From assembly GCF_000802235.1 (NCBI RefSeq), contig NZ_JTDL01000109.1, positions 1-64,000 on the forward strand: a DNA stretch of 64,000 bases, read 5' to 3'. This DNA is from Sinomonas humi (lineage in GTDB: Bacteria; Actinomycetota; Actinomycetes; Actinomycetales; Micrococcaceae). The translations under genes were made by a program, and so were the position numbers. Below are positions 10,158 to 18,179 of this stretch, in pieces. The notes beneath the pieces are model-generated. The model had not been told where the DNA came from. It ran no database searches and saw nothing but the letters and a program-made list of their open reading frames with translations. Every line of letters begins with the position of its first letter. Positions within the stretch are counted from its first letter, which is position 1.

Positions 10158-10653
10158 GCCGCGCGTCCTGCCCGTCAAGCTCTGCCCACGGCTTCTCGGT
10201 CTCGAGGACCGCAAGCCCGGCGGTCGGGAAGTGGTTCGCCGCGTCCAAGTAGGCATCCTGGTCTGAGTCGCGTGCGGCGAGGCGCAGCACGAGATCCTGC
10301 ACTCCCGGCATGTGCGCGATGACGAGCAGGGTCGTCACCGTGTCCGGGACATGGTTGACGACGGCGAGCATCCGCGCAGCGCTCGCCGCGTAGAGGCCCG
10401 TTTCAAGCTTGGGCGTGGGCGCAAGGTCGCCGAGGGCGCCGCACACCCACGTGCACGTCTGCCGCGTGCGCAGGGCGACCGAACACAGGATGAAATCCGG
10501 CACGACCTTGTGGGAGAGAAGCCATTTCCCCGCCTCGGGGGCGTCCGCATGCCCGCGCTCGGCCAGGGGCCTGTCGACGTCGGGGACGCCCACGGGCCAC
10601 GCGGCCTTCGCATGGCGCAGCACAACGAGTCGCCGGACGTGGTGCTTGCTCAT
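10099..10653 (-). CDS. SixA-type histidine phosphatase
   Basis: 184 residues, histidine phosphatase (RHG) superfamily, short SixA-like branch. The catalytic LRHAKAAWP motif is at about 12-20 and the second His is in VIAHMPGVQD near residue 110. SixA proteins remove phosphate from phosphohistidine in phosphorelay proteins, but small RHG enzymes vary in substrate. It ends in a His-rich tail KHGHHSH. It faces the membrane-protein gene and is preceded by the winged-helix regulator on the same strand. Confidence 0.85.
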   Translation of the reverse strand: MSKHHVRRLVVLRHAKAAWPVGVPDVDRPLAERGHADAPEAGKWLLSHKVVPDFILCSVALRTRQTCTWVCGALGDLAPTPKLETGLYAASAARMLAVVNHVPDTVTTLLVIAHMPGVQDLVLRLAARDSDQDAYLDAANHFPTAGLAVLETEKPWAELDGQDARLTDFAVPRAESRKHGHHSH

Positions 10654-10695
10654 GGAGCAAGCGTAGAGGTCCGGACGCTCTCGCCGGGCACGGCC

Positions 10696-11508
10696 CTAGA
10701 TCGAGTACTCCGGGGCCGCCCACACGATGACCTCGGGGTGCTCGTAGAAGCGGTACCCCTGCCCACGGACCGTGCGCACGGTGTTGGCCAGGCGACCGAG
10801 CTTCGAGCGCAGGCGGCGGATGTGGACGTCGATCGTGCGCTCGTTGGGGACTTCCTCGGCGTTCTTCCAGAGGTTCTCGAGCAGTTCTTCGCGGCTCACG
10901 GTGCGCGTGCCGTTCTCGACGAGGTAGTTAAGGAGCTCGAACTCCTTGAAGGTGAGGTTGAGGGAGTCACCGTCGAGGTGCACTTCTCGGCGGGCGAGGT
11001 CGATGAGGACGCCGCTGGGACGGCTCTCGTTCTGCTGAGCCACCCGCGGCTCGGGCCGGGGGCGGCTGCCGATGGTCGGGTCGCCGAAGGTAGAGCGGAC
11101 GACGTCGAGCGGGCTCCCCTGAGCGCCTGACGGGGCGACGGCGACGGCGGCGTAGCTCTCGACGCCGGGGACGAGGTTCTGGGCGTAGGCGCGGATCTCC
11201 TGGGCGATCCTTGCGATCGAGGAGCCGGCGGCAGCCGCCTGCTCCTCGGAGATCCCCACGTAGAGGACGAAGCCGTGGGCCACCGTGTCCGATGAGACCG
11301 AGCGGACGGGCTCGATGCCCGGCGCGACGACTGGAGTCGGCGCCGTCATCGGCGAGTAGTCGTCCGCGACGGGACGCAGCGGCCGCGCTGCACCATACGG
11401 CTCCTGCTGGACGGTGGGGCGGGCGCCGAAGGACTGACGGCCCGTAGCGGCCTGGGCGCGCTGGGCGTTGCGGACAGAGATGTGGACGTATCCGGATGCA
11501 ACCGACAT
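10696..11508 (-). CDS. Orphan winged-helix (OmpR C-terminal type) regulator
   Basis: 270 residues. The C-terminal 95 residues are an OmpR/PhoB winged helix (LTFKEFELLNYLVENGTRTVSREELLENLW and the wing VRTVRGQGYRFYEHP). The N-terminal part is not a receiver domain: there is no DD pair, phospho-acceptor Asp or Lys, only a disordered Pro/Gln stretch (about 20-75) and a small alpha/beta region. It must therefore be controlled without standard phosphorylation. No kinase is adjacent. A long 5' region with palindromes lies upstream. Confidence 0.85.
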   Translation of the reverse strand: MSVASGYVHISVRNAQRAQAATGRQSFGARPTVQQEPYGAARPLRPVADDYSPMTAPTPVVAPGIEPVRSVSSDTVAHGFVLYVGISEEQAAAAGSSIARIAQEIRAYAQNLVPGVESYAAVAVAPSGAQGSPLDVVRSTFGDPTIGSRPRPEPRVAQQNESRPSGVLIDLARREVHLDGDSLNLTFKEFELLNYLVENGTRTVSREELLENLWKNAEEVPNERTIDVHIRRLRSKLGRLANTVRTVRGQGYRFYEHPEVIVWAAPEYSI

Positions 11509-12097
11509 GAAGTGCTGACCTCGTTTGTAACTAGCCGACGCGGGCGGCTTCGAATGCTGAACAGGTTGAGCGAAGAGCCAAGTGCGGGGGTGGGCAGTCA
11601 GCTATGCATTCGACAACAGCACATGGTCCGGCCGGCGGGTGGGCCGGAGCGGAAGGCTGCAGGTGCCGTTGAGTTCTTGTTCACATCAGTGAGTGTGCCC
11701 CGTAACAAAGGCTACAGGCAAGTAACAATGGGGTCTCTGTCTCGGAATATGAGACAGATACCCGAATTGTGATGGAACTCACCATTCGGTGCATCCTATA
11801 TGTGAACCGATATCTTCACATATTCTTCGCCGACTCCCGATTGCTCCGAAGAATGTTCGGTTCTACAGCCCTGACTAGAGCCCCTACACCCCAAACTGAC
11901 GCCGTCTCACCATTCGGACAGGGTCTGACCACTTCCCATTCGAACGCCCCTCAAACAGCTCGCCCCCACTCGGGAGGCTATCCCCGATGCCAGCAGCCCT
12001 TTGCGCATCCGCTGTTACCCAAATGTGACAGAACGAGATCCGTACCGTAGGGTAGGGCGAGTGCACGGGACACCCCGTGCTCCTTTGGGTGCAGCCC
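11509..12097. promoter_or_regulatory. Long intergenic control region, no gene seen
   Basis: This 589-bp stretch is more A/T-rich than its surroundings and separates the winged-helix regulator from the riboswitch-controlled transglycosylase. It holds TCTGTCTC-N7-GAGACAGA (11736-11758), ATATGTGAA-N8-TTCACATAT (11798-11823), and a run of GTAAC/GCTAC/GTAAC at 11702, 11711 and 11722. A small hairpin (12063-12078) precedes the riboswitch. Short open frames here lack coding character. Confidence 0.6.
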
Positions 12098-12285
12098 GCC
12101 GAACTCTGCCGGCAGCCCAAGGGTTGAAACAGGCAGAGACGGAGGAACCAATCGGCCGAGGAGGCCTGTGGAGAGCCGTGTGCTCAAAACGGGAGCCGGG
12201 GCCTGGGGTGAAGCCAGACCGCAAGGTACGGCCGGATGACTCGCATCCGAACCCGGCAGCTAACTTCGCAGGCGCTAACGAGAGG
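12098..12285 (+). promoter_or_regulatory. ydaO/yuaA-type cyclic-di-AMP riboswitch
   Basis: The leader matches the conserved core of the c-di-AMP riboswitch: GCCGAACTCTGCC, GGTTGAAACAGGCAG, GGAGGAACCAA, GGGGTGAAGCC, GGATGACTCGCATCC and CCGAACCCGGCAGCTAAC followed by TTCGCAGGC. The closing stem pairs CTGCCGG (12106-12112) with CCGGCAG (12253-12259). In actinobacteria this riboswitch class is known to precede genes for cell-wall hydrolases and resuscitation-type factors, and here it ends just before a transglycosylase gene. High c-di-AMP is expected to turn expression off. Confidence 0.93.
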
Positions 12286-12293
12286 TTTCTTGC

Positions 12294-12986
12294 GTGAGCA
12301 GCATCACCATGCCTATGGGCGCGCCTGCGCGCCAGCGCGGCCGGCATCGTGCGGCGACCCCGCCGAGCCGTCTCGCCCGCATCACCGCCGGACTCGGCAC
12401 CGCAACGGGCGGCCGGTACCGCAACGCCGTCGTCGCCGCATCACTCGGCCTCGTTGCCGTCGGCGGAGGCGCCGCTGCAAGCACCGGCCACATCACGCCG
12501 GCGGGCACCACGACCGAGGCCAACGGCTCCGCTGCCGCCCCCATCAGCGCGACCGCCGACGCAAAGCTCGACTTCGCCCGCTCATCGGTGGCCTCGATCT
12601 CGAAGGCGCAGGTCGACCAGCAGGCTCAGGCCGCCGCTGCAGCAGCCCAGGCAGAGCTCCTCAAGACGCAGCCCGTCAACGACCCGACGGGCGCCCAGGC
12701 ATACGCCTCGACCCAGCTGGCCAAGTACGGCTGGGGCCAGGACCAGATGCAGGCCCTCATCACGCTGTGGAACCTCGAGTCCGACTGGACCACAACCGCG
12801 ACGAACTCGAGCAGTGGCGCGTACGGCATCGCGCAGGCACTCCCCGGCAACAAGATGGCCTCCGCCGGCAGCGACTGGCAGACCAACTACCGCACCCAGA
12901 TCGACTGGGGCCTCGGCTACATCAAGGACCGCTACGGCTCCCCCGCGAACGCCCTCACGTTCCACTACGCGAGCGGCTGGTACTGA
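12294..12986 (+). CDS. Exported lytic transglycosylase-like protein
   Basis: 230 residues. A basic N-terminus and a hydrophobic segment (about 44-65) direct export. A helical Ala/Gln linker (about 90-125) leads to a C-terminal SLT-like domain with the catalytic Glu in NLESDW (about 162) and the family pattern SSGAYGIAQALPG and DWGLGYIKDRYGSP. It should cleave peptidoglycan glycan strands during growth or resuscitation. Its GTG start follows the c-di-AMP riboswitch by a few bases, tying wall remodelling to c-di-AMP level. A strong terminator follows. Confidence 0.88.
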   Translation: MSSITMPMGAPARQRGRHRAATPPSRLARITAGLGTATGGRYRNAVVAASLGLVAVGGGAAASTGHITPAGTTTEANGSAAAPISATADAKLDFARSSVASISKAQVDQQAQAAAAAAQAELLKTQPVNDPTGAQAYASTQLAKYGWGQDQMQALITLWNLESDWTTTATNSSSGAYGIAQALPGNKMASAGSDWQTNYRTQIDWGLGYIKDRYGSPANALTFHYASGWY

Positions 12987-13066
12987 TCGGCGGCCGCAGC
13001 GCGGCCTGCCTCCCCACCCAGTCCGCTAGTCGGGCGCCAAAGCGACCCAAGCCGAAGCGACCACAG

Positions 13067-13107
13067 ACGACGGCGCCGCTCCCCACAATGGGGAGCGGCG
13101 CCGTCGT
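13067..13107. terminator. Bidirectional terminator
   Basis: 18-bp perfect stem (13067-13084 / 13090-13107) with a 5-nt loop, then TCTTCTC. It lies between the transglycosylase and the convergent DUF5666 gene. Confidence 0.88.
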
Positions 13108-13143
13108 TCTTCTCTGGCAAGAAGGTCTAATTGCCCGGTTCGA

Positions 13144-14163
13144 CTAGTTGCTCTGGCCGGACGAATTGCTCTGGCCCGAACCCGTCGAACCGGAGCCCGA
13201 GGTACCCGAGCCCAAGCCGTCCGAACTCGTGCCCGCTGTAGAGGAAACGAGGATCGTGAGCGCGGCGTTCCCGTTCTTGAGGGCGGTGACGCGAACCGTC
13301 TGGCCGGCAGCGAGATCCGACGCGCTCAGCGACCCGCTACCGGACTGGCTCTGGCGCCGGCCGGCGAAGCTCGCAATCGTCGTGTCGGAGGAGATGGCGT
13401 AGGCCTGGACGTAGCCGTCGTCGCTCTTGACCGTGACCTGGCTGCCTGAGACGGCGGTGATGGTGCCCGTCTGCTCAAGCTCGGTAACATACTGGCCGTT
13501 GTTCTGCACGACGTACTCGCCATGGAGCGCTTGGCCTGCGGCTCCCAGACCCATGTTGCCCGGGCCGCCGAAGCCGCGGCCGAAGCCCCCGCCGCTCCCG
13601 CCCTGGCCCAGGCCCTGCCCGCTGCCGCCCTGCCCGGGCGCTCCGCCGAAGCCTTGGTTCGACGAGGCCGCCGAGACGCCGTTGCTCGAGCTGTTCGCGG
13701 CGTAGTAGGCGGCCCCGGCGCCGGCAGCGACGACGACGGCGACGCCCGCCGCCGCGAGGCCCCTCTGCACAGGGGTAAGCCGGGCGAGGGCACCCCGGTA
13801 GCGACCCGTGGGACCGGCCGGACCCGCCGGTCGAGCACCCCAGCCCTGGCCCGGCCCGCTCGGGCCGGGAGCACCCCAGCCATGGCCCTGCGCAGAAGGG
13901 TCAGGCGCGCCCCAACCCTGGCCCGGGGCAGAATGTCCCTGCCCAGTCGGCCCCGGCGATCCCCAGCCGTAACCCGGCGCCGTCGGCCCTGTCGCATGGG
14001 GGCCAGGGGCACCCCAGCCCTGAGTCGGCTGCTGCACGCCAGGCTGGTTGGGGTAGAGGGTCTCGGTCGGTTGAGACGCGCGGTTCTGGTCCTGCTCCTC
14101 GTTGGCGGCCCGCTCTGGGTCCTGCCTCTGGGGGTTCTGAGGGTTCTGTTGTCCGAATGACAT
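13144..14163 (-). CDS. Membrane protein with repeat-rich N-terminus and DUF5666 domain
   Basis: 339 residues. Residues 45-112 hold imperfect repeats built on WGAPGP/WGSPGP in a Gln/Pro/Gly-rich, probably cytoplasmic region. One membrane span follows (about 134-155), then a Gly-rich linker and a DUF5666-type beta domain (GTITAVSGSQVTVKSDDG) that should lie outside the cell, and a Ser/Gly tail. Divergent from a two-component system, so it is a plausible target or partner of it. Molecular function unknown. Confidence 0.8.
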   Translation of the reverse strand: MSFGQQNPQNPQRQDPERAANEEQDQNRASQPTETLYPNQPGVQQPTQGWGAPGPHATGPTAPGYGWGSPGPTGQGHSAPGQGWGAPDPSAQGHGWGAPGPSGPGQGWGARPAGPAGPTGRYRGALARLTPVQRGLAAAGVAVVVAAGAGAAYYAANSSSNGVSAASSNQGFGGAPGQGGSGQGLGQGGSGGGFGRGFGGPGNMGLGAAGQALHGEYVVQNNGQYVTELEQTGTITAVSGSQVTVKSDDGYVQAYAISSDTTIASFAGRRQSQSGSGSLSASDLAAGQTVRVTALKNGNAALTILVSSTAGTSSDGLGSGTSGSGSTGSGQSNSSGQSN

Positions 14164-14365
14164 CGTGATCCTCCGGTGCTGGTCTGATGGCTGCTACCAG
14201 ACTCGCCGTTCATCCTGTGGCGCCCCTGTGCCGATCGGCTGGACAGGCTGTGCTTCACGCGCCCCAGAACAGGCCGCGACCGAGGCTCGGGGCTAGGCTG
14301 GGCTCCACAGGCTCCCCACAGAATTATCTCAGGCTCGGACTATCCATCCACAGGAGGCTGGAACC

Positions 14366-15106
14366 ATGGCAAGTCCTTATACGACCAACAATCTTCCGGC
14401 TCTGACCCACCCGGACGGATCCCCCATCCGTGCCCTCGTGGTCGACGACGAGCCCAGCCTCTCCGAGCTCATGAGCATGGGGCTGCGCATGACGGGATGG
14501 AGCGTTCAGGTCGCAGCGGACGGCCCCGCGGCGGTCAAGGCCGCACGCGACTTCCGGCCAGACGTCCTCGTCTTGGACGTAATGATCCCGGGCTTCGACG
14601 GCGTCGAGGTCCTCCAGCGGGTGCGGCAGTTCCTCCCTGAGGTCCCCGCGCTCTTCCTCACGGCGAAGGACGCACTCGAAGACCGCATCACAGGGCTTGC
14701 CGCGGGCGGCGACGACTACGTCACCAAGCCGTTCAGCATGGAGGAGGTCATGCTGCGCCTGCACCGGCTCGTGCAGCGTTCGGGCGTCGCGGCCCAGGAC
14801 GACGCCGAGCTCGTGGTCGGCGATCTCGTACTCAACACGGACACGCGGGAGGTAACCCGCGGCGGCGACGACATCCAGCTCACCGCGACGCAGTTCGAGC
14901 TTCTCCGCTACCTCATGGAGAACCCGAAGCGGGTGATCAGCAAGGCTCAGATATTGGATCGAGTATGGCAGTACGACTTCGGCGGCCAAGCGAACATCGT
15001 GGAGCTCTACATCTCGTATCTCCGGAAGAAGATCGACGCGAACAGGGCGCCCATGATCCACACCGTCCGCGGAGCGGGCTACGTCATCAAGCCCGCGGAG
15101 GGATGA
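14366..15106 (+). CDS. OmpR-family response regulator
   Basis: 246 residues. The receiver domain (about 22-135) has the acidic pair D27-D28, phospho-acceptor D71 in VLDVMIPG and K121 in TKPFS. The C-terminal winged helix (about 150-243) ends in IHTVRGAGYVIKP. AGGAGG precedes the ATG. Its stop overlaps the start of the sensor kinase gene (ATGA), so both are made together. It resembles the TcrX/PrrA-like regulators of actinobacteria. The signal is unknown; the divergent DUF5666 gene is a likely target. Confidence 0.94.
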   Translation: MASPYTTNNLPALTHPDGSPIRALVVDDEPSLSELMSMGLRMTGWSVQVAADGPAAVKAARDFRPDVLVLDVMIPGFDGVEVLQRVRQFLPEVPALFLTAKDALEDRITGLAAGGDDYVTKPFSMEEVMLRLHRLVQRSGVAAQDDAELVVGDLVLNTDTREVTRGGDDIQLTATQFELLRYLMENPKRVISKAQILDRVWQYDFGGQANIVELYISYLRKKIDANRAPMIHTVRGAGYVIKPAEG

Positions 15107-16647
15107 GCACTCTCGCGGGCGCCGTCCCACGGCCACGCCGGCGCTGGACGGATCCGAACGCCTGGCACCTGCGCACCAAGCTCGTCCTCGCGACGATGCT
15201 CCTCCTCGTCGCGATCTGCTCCGTGGTCGGCTCGGTGCTGTACGCCTCGATGGACGGCTTCCTCACTCAGCAGCTCGACACCCAGCTGTACCAGGCGAGC
15301 CACCGCGCGGCCCAGTTCGGCAGCGTGCCGCAACCCTCCGTTCCCGGGTCCTCGACCTCAGGGGCGGCGCAGAACCCTGGCGAGACGACGCCGCGGCCAG
15401 ATCCACTCGAAGCGCGCGGCCAGGGCGCGGGCACCCTGAACGCGAGGCTCCGCGACAACATCCTCGACGTGGCCGGATTCATCAGCCAGGACGGTCAGCG
15501 GGTCGCCCTCCGCAATTCGGACGCCGCCGTCCTCGTCTCGGTCGCGCAGACCGCTGTCCCGTCCGGTAGCGGTGCCCAGCCGGTGCCCGTGGACAAGAAC
15601 CTCAGCGTCGGTCACTACCGTCTGGTCGCGGTCCAGACGGCGACGGGCGACATCATCGTGACGGGCCTCCCGCTCGCCGCCAAGGACAGCACTCTCGCCT
15701 CGCTCGTGCTCACCACCGTGATCGTCTCGCTCGGCGGCCTCCTCTTCATCGGGCTCGTCGGGACCTACGTCATCCGCAAAACCCTCAAACCGCTCGACCA
15801 AGTCTCCTCCGTCGCGGCCAAGGTCGCCCAACTTCCGCTCGACGCCGGTGAGGTCGCCCTCGCAATGCGCGTTCCGCCGTCGGCCGCTCACCCCGGCACC
15901 GAGGTGGGCAACGTGGGGAATGCGCTGAACCGGATGCTCGACAACGTTTCTGGTGCGCTTCAGTCGCGCCAGGAGTCGGAGATGAAGGTGCGGCAGTTCG
16001 TGGCGGACGCTTCGCACGAGCTGCGCACGCCGCTCACTGCGATCCGCGGCTACACCGACATGCTCAAGATGACCGAGCAGCTCTCGCCGCAGGGTTCGGA
16101 ATCGCTCGGGCGCGTTGAGACGCAGTCCCTGCGGATGAGCCGACTCGTCGAGGACCTCCTCACCCTCGCACGGCTCGACGAAGGCCAACCGCTCAAGCTC
16201 GCGCCTGTAGACCTGACCCAGCTCGTCGTCGAGACGGTGAGCGACCAGAAGGTCATCGCCCCCGATCACCAATGGCGGCTCGACCTGCCGGACGATCCGA
16301 TCGAGGTCAAGGCCGACGGCGCGCGGCTGCACCAGGTGATGGTCAACCTGCTCTCCAACGCGCGAAAGCACACCGACCCCGGGACCACCATCACAACCGG
16401 CGTATCCCGCTCTGCCACAGGCGAGGCCGTCATCACCGTGACCGACACCGGGCCCGGCGTGCCGCCGGATCTGCAGAAGAAGGTGTTCTCACGCTTCACG
16501 CGCGCAGACAAGGCGCGGACAGGAACCGAGGGTTCCACCGGGCTTGGGCTCTCGATCGTCCAGGCGATCGTGGACGCCCACGGAGGTTCGGTCGAGCTCA
16601 CGTCCCGGCCCGGGCGAACGGAGTTCGCGGTCTACCTGCCGGCTTGA
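15103..16647 (+). CDS. Sensor histidine kinase
   Basis: 514 residues from the ATG at 15103, which overlaps the regulator stop and has GGAGGG upstream. It has a membrane span at about 26-48, an extracytoplasmic sensor region (about 49-199), a second span (about 200-224), a HAMP linker, the HisKA phospho-acceptor H305 in DASHELRTPL, and an ATPase domain with N-box VNLLSNARKH, VTDTGPGVPP and GLGLSIVQAIVDAHGG. All catalytic boxes are intact. Partner of the OmpR regulator immediately upstream. Confidence 0.95.
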   Translation: MSTLAGAVPRPRRRWTDPNAWHLRTKLVLATMLLLVAICSVVGSVLYASMDGFLTQQLDTQLYQASHRAAQFGSVPQPSVPGSSTSGAAQNPGETTPRPDPLEARGQGAGTLNARLRDNILDVAGFISQDGQRVALRNSDAAVLVSVAQTAVPSGSGAQPVPVDKNLSVGHYRLVAVQTATGDIIVTGLPLAAKDSTLASLVLTTVIVSLGGLLFIGLVGTYVIRKTLKPLDQVSSVAAKVAQLPLDAGEVALAMRVPPSAAHPGTEVGNVGNALNRMLDNVSGALQSRQESEMKVRQFVADASHELRTPLTAIRGYTDMLKMTEQLSPQGSESLGRVETQSLRMSRLVEDLLTLARLDEGQPLKLAPVDLTQLVVETVSDQKVIAPDHQWRLDLPDDPIEVKADGARLHQVMVNLLSNARKHTDPGTTITTGVSRSATGEAVITVTDTGPGVPPDLQKKVFSRFTRADKARTGTEGSTGLGLSIVQAIVDAHGGSVELTSRPGRTEFAVYLPA

Positions 16648-16663
16648 TCGACGGGTGTTCGCC

Positions 16664-17563
16664 TCACGGCCCCGTTGACGACGGCGCACCCGCCTCCAGC
16701 GCGGGCGCGGCATCGTGCGCCGTGCGGCGGGTCGCGAGGAACGTCCCGGCGAGCACGAGCACTGCGCCGACCGCGATGAGCGGCGTGAACGGGTCGCCGC
16801 GCAGGCTCACCCCGAGCGCAAGGGCGACGACGGGGTTCACGTAGGCGATCGCCGTCGCCCGGGCGGGCCCGGCCGCGGCAATGAGGCGGAAGAACAGCAG
16901 GAACGCCAGGGCCGTGCACAGCAGGCCGAGGAGCACGAGCGAGCCCAGCGCCGTCACGGACGGCAGCGCCGTCGGCCATGTGAGGGCGGCGAACGGCGCG
17001 GAGAGCACGGCGGCGATCGTGAGGCAGACCGCCGTCATGGGCAGTGGGGGCACACCGCCGAGCTTGGCGGCAGCGACTCGTGGTGCGATCGCGTAGCCGA
17101 CCGCCACGAGCAGCATCTCGACCACTGGCCAGGGGCCCGATGCCTCCATTCCCCCGCCCCCGAGCGCAGCGACGCCGCCTACAGCAACGACGAGACCGAC
17201 GATTCGCAGGCCGCCAATACGCCGCTCGAGGCCAATTGCTCGGGCGATCACGAGCGCCAGAACCGGAGCGAACGCGATGAGCAGTCCTGCGAGCGAGCTC
17301 GAAAGGTGCCGCTCGGCGTCGCTCAGCAAGAACCACGGACCCACCATTTCGAGGAGCGCAAACGCAAGCACCGGCCAGCGGTGCTCCCACACGACGCGCA
17401 GCTGCCGCCCCGCGAATGGCAGGAGGACGACGGCGCCAATCGCCGTGCGGGCGAATACGACGACGGCGGGGCTCACCTCAGCGACGGCCTCGCTGATGAG
17501 CAGGTATGGGACGCCCCAGATGAGGCTCATGGCCACGAAGAGCAGCCAGGTGCGGCGGGTCAC
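16664..17563 (-). CDS. EamA-family (DMT) transporter
   Basis: 299 residues with ten predicted membrane spans arranged as two EamA repeats (about 7-138 and 150-280). Family features include SLIWGVPYLLISEA at the start and AIAYVNPVVALALG in the second repeat. Members export amino acids, nucleotides or metabolites, and the substrate cannot be read from sequence. It is convergent with the sensor kinase gene, 16 bp away. Confidence 0.88.
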   Translation of the reverse strand: MTRRTWLLFVAMSLIWGVPYLLISEAVAEVSPAVVVFARTAIGAVVLLPFAGRQLRVVWEHRWPVLAFALLEMVGPWFLLSDAERHLSSSLAGLLIAFAPVLALVIARAIGLERRIGGLRIVGLVVAVGGVAALGGGGMEASGPWPVVEMLLVAVGYAIAPRVAAAKLGGVPPLPMTAVCLTIAAVLSAPFAALTWPTALPSVTALGSLVLLGLLCTALAFLLFFRLIAAAGPARATAIAYVNPVVALALGVSLRGDPFTPLIAVGAVLVLAGTFLATRRTAHDAAPALEAGAPSSTGP

Positions 17564-17669
17564 GAGCGCCCTCGGACCTCACCGAGGGTGGGCGACAGGA
17601 AGGAGATGCAAAGCTTCACCCAACAACTGTAGAACCGCCGACCGACAGCCGCCCCACCTACTCGTTTCG

Positions 17670-17776
17670 GGTACAGATACCACCCTCCCCAGCCATCTCA
17701 GGTACGCCAACTCCCCTCCCCCGCCATCTCGGGTACACCAACTCCCCTCCCCCGCCATCTCAGGTACAGAAAGTCC
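17670..17776. repeat. 31-bp tandem repeat array, forward
   Basis: Units starting GGTAC at 17670, 17701, 17732 and 17763 (partial), with an exact 31-bp period. The consensus begins GGTACGCCAACTC and continues with a C-rich stretch ending CCATCTC. The same first 12 bases occur inverted in the array at 17989-18111. It abuts the left end of an SRPBCC gene remnant. Confidence 0.92.
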
Positions 17777-17980
17777 ACCGCCGATGCGATCTCCGGCACG
17801 GAGAAACGCTACTCAGTCGGTGGAACGAGGCAACTATGTTGGGACTATGAGGCTCCATTAGGCCCACTAGGCCTGCTCGCGGAGTCCGTCGTGCTCAACC
17901 GGTACATGCCCGGCCTCATCCGTCAAAGAAATCAGCACCTCAAAGCATCAATCGAGTTCGGCGGTGGCGCGAACGCCTGA
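17777..17980 (+). pseudogene. SRPBCC-family remnant (C-terminal 67 residues)
   Basis: An open frame without a start codon runs from the last 31-bp repeat to the TGA at 17978-17980. It contains GGTRQLCWDYEAPLGPLG, LLAESVVLNRYM and GLIRQRNQHLKASIE, the pattern of the last strand and long C-terminal helix of SRPBCC (polyketide cyclase-like) proteins. The N-terminal half is missing and replaced by repeat DNA. This is clearly a gene relic. Confidence 0.65.
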
Positions 17981-17988
17981 ACCCGAAC

Positions 17989-18111
17989 GAGTTGGCGTAC
18001 CCGAAAGCCCTCAGGACGCGAGTTGGCGTACCCGAAACCCCTCAGGGCGCGAGTTGGCGTACCCGAAACCCCTCAGGACGTGAGTTGGCGTAACCGAAAC
18101 GAATGGGGGCG
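17989..18111. repeat. 31-bp tandem repeat array, inverted
   Basis: Units starting GAGTTGGCGTAC at 17989, 18020, 18051 and 18082, with an exact 31-bp period. GAGTTGGCGTACC is the reverse complement of the start of the units at 17670-17776, whereas the remainder of the unit (CGAAACCCCTCAGGACGC) differs. It lies just upstream of the glycosyltransferase gene at 18180. Confidence 0.92.
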
Positions 18112-18179
18112 GGGGCGGTCACAGGGGCGGCACAGCTTCGCTCTACTGGGGTCATAAGCCCACGGGGGAAAGTCGAACC

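Noticed and set aside
11769-12050. 93-codon open frame in the control region
   Set aside because: Lies across palindromes, lacks G/C third-position bias and ribosome-binding site.
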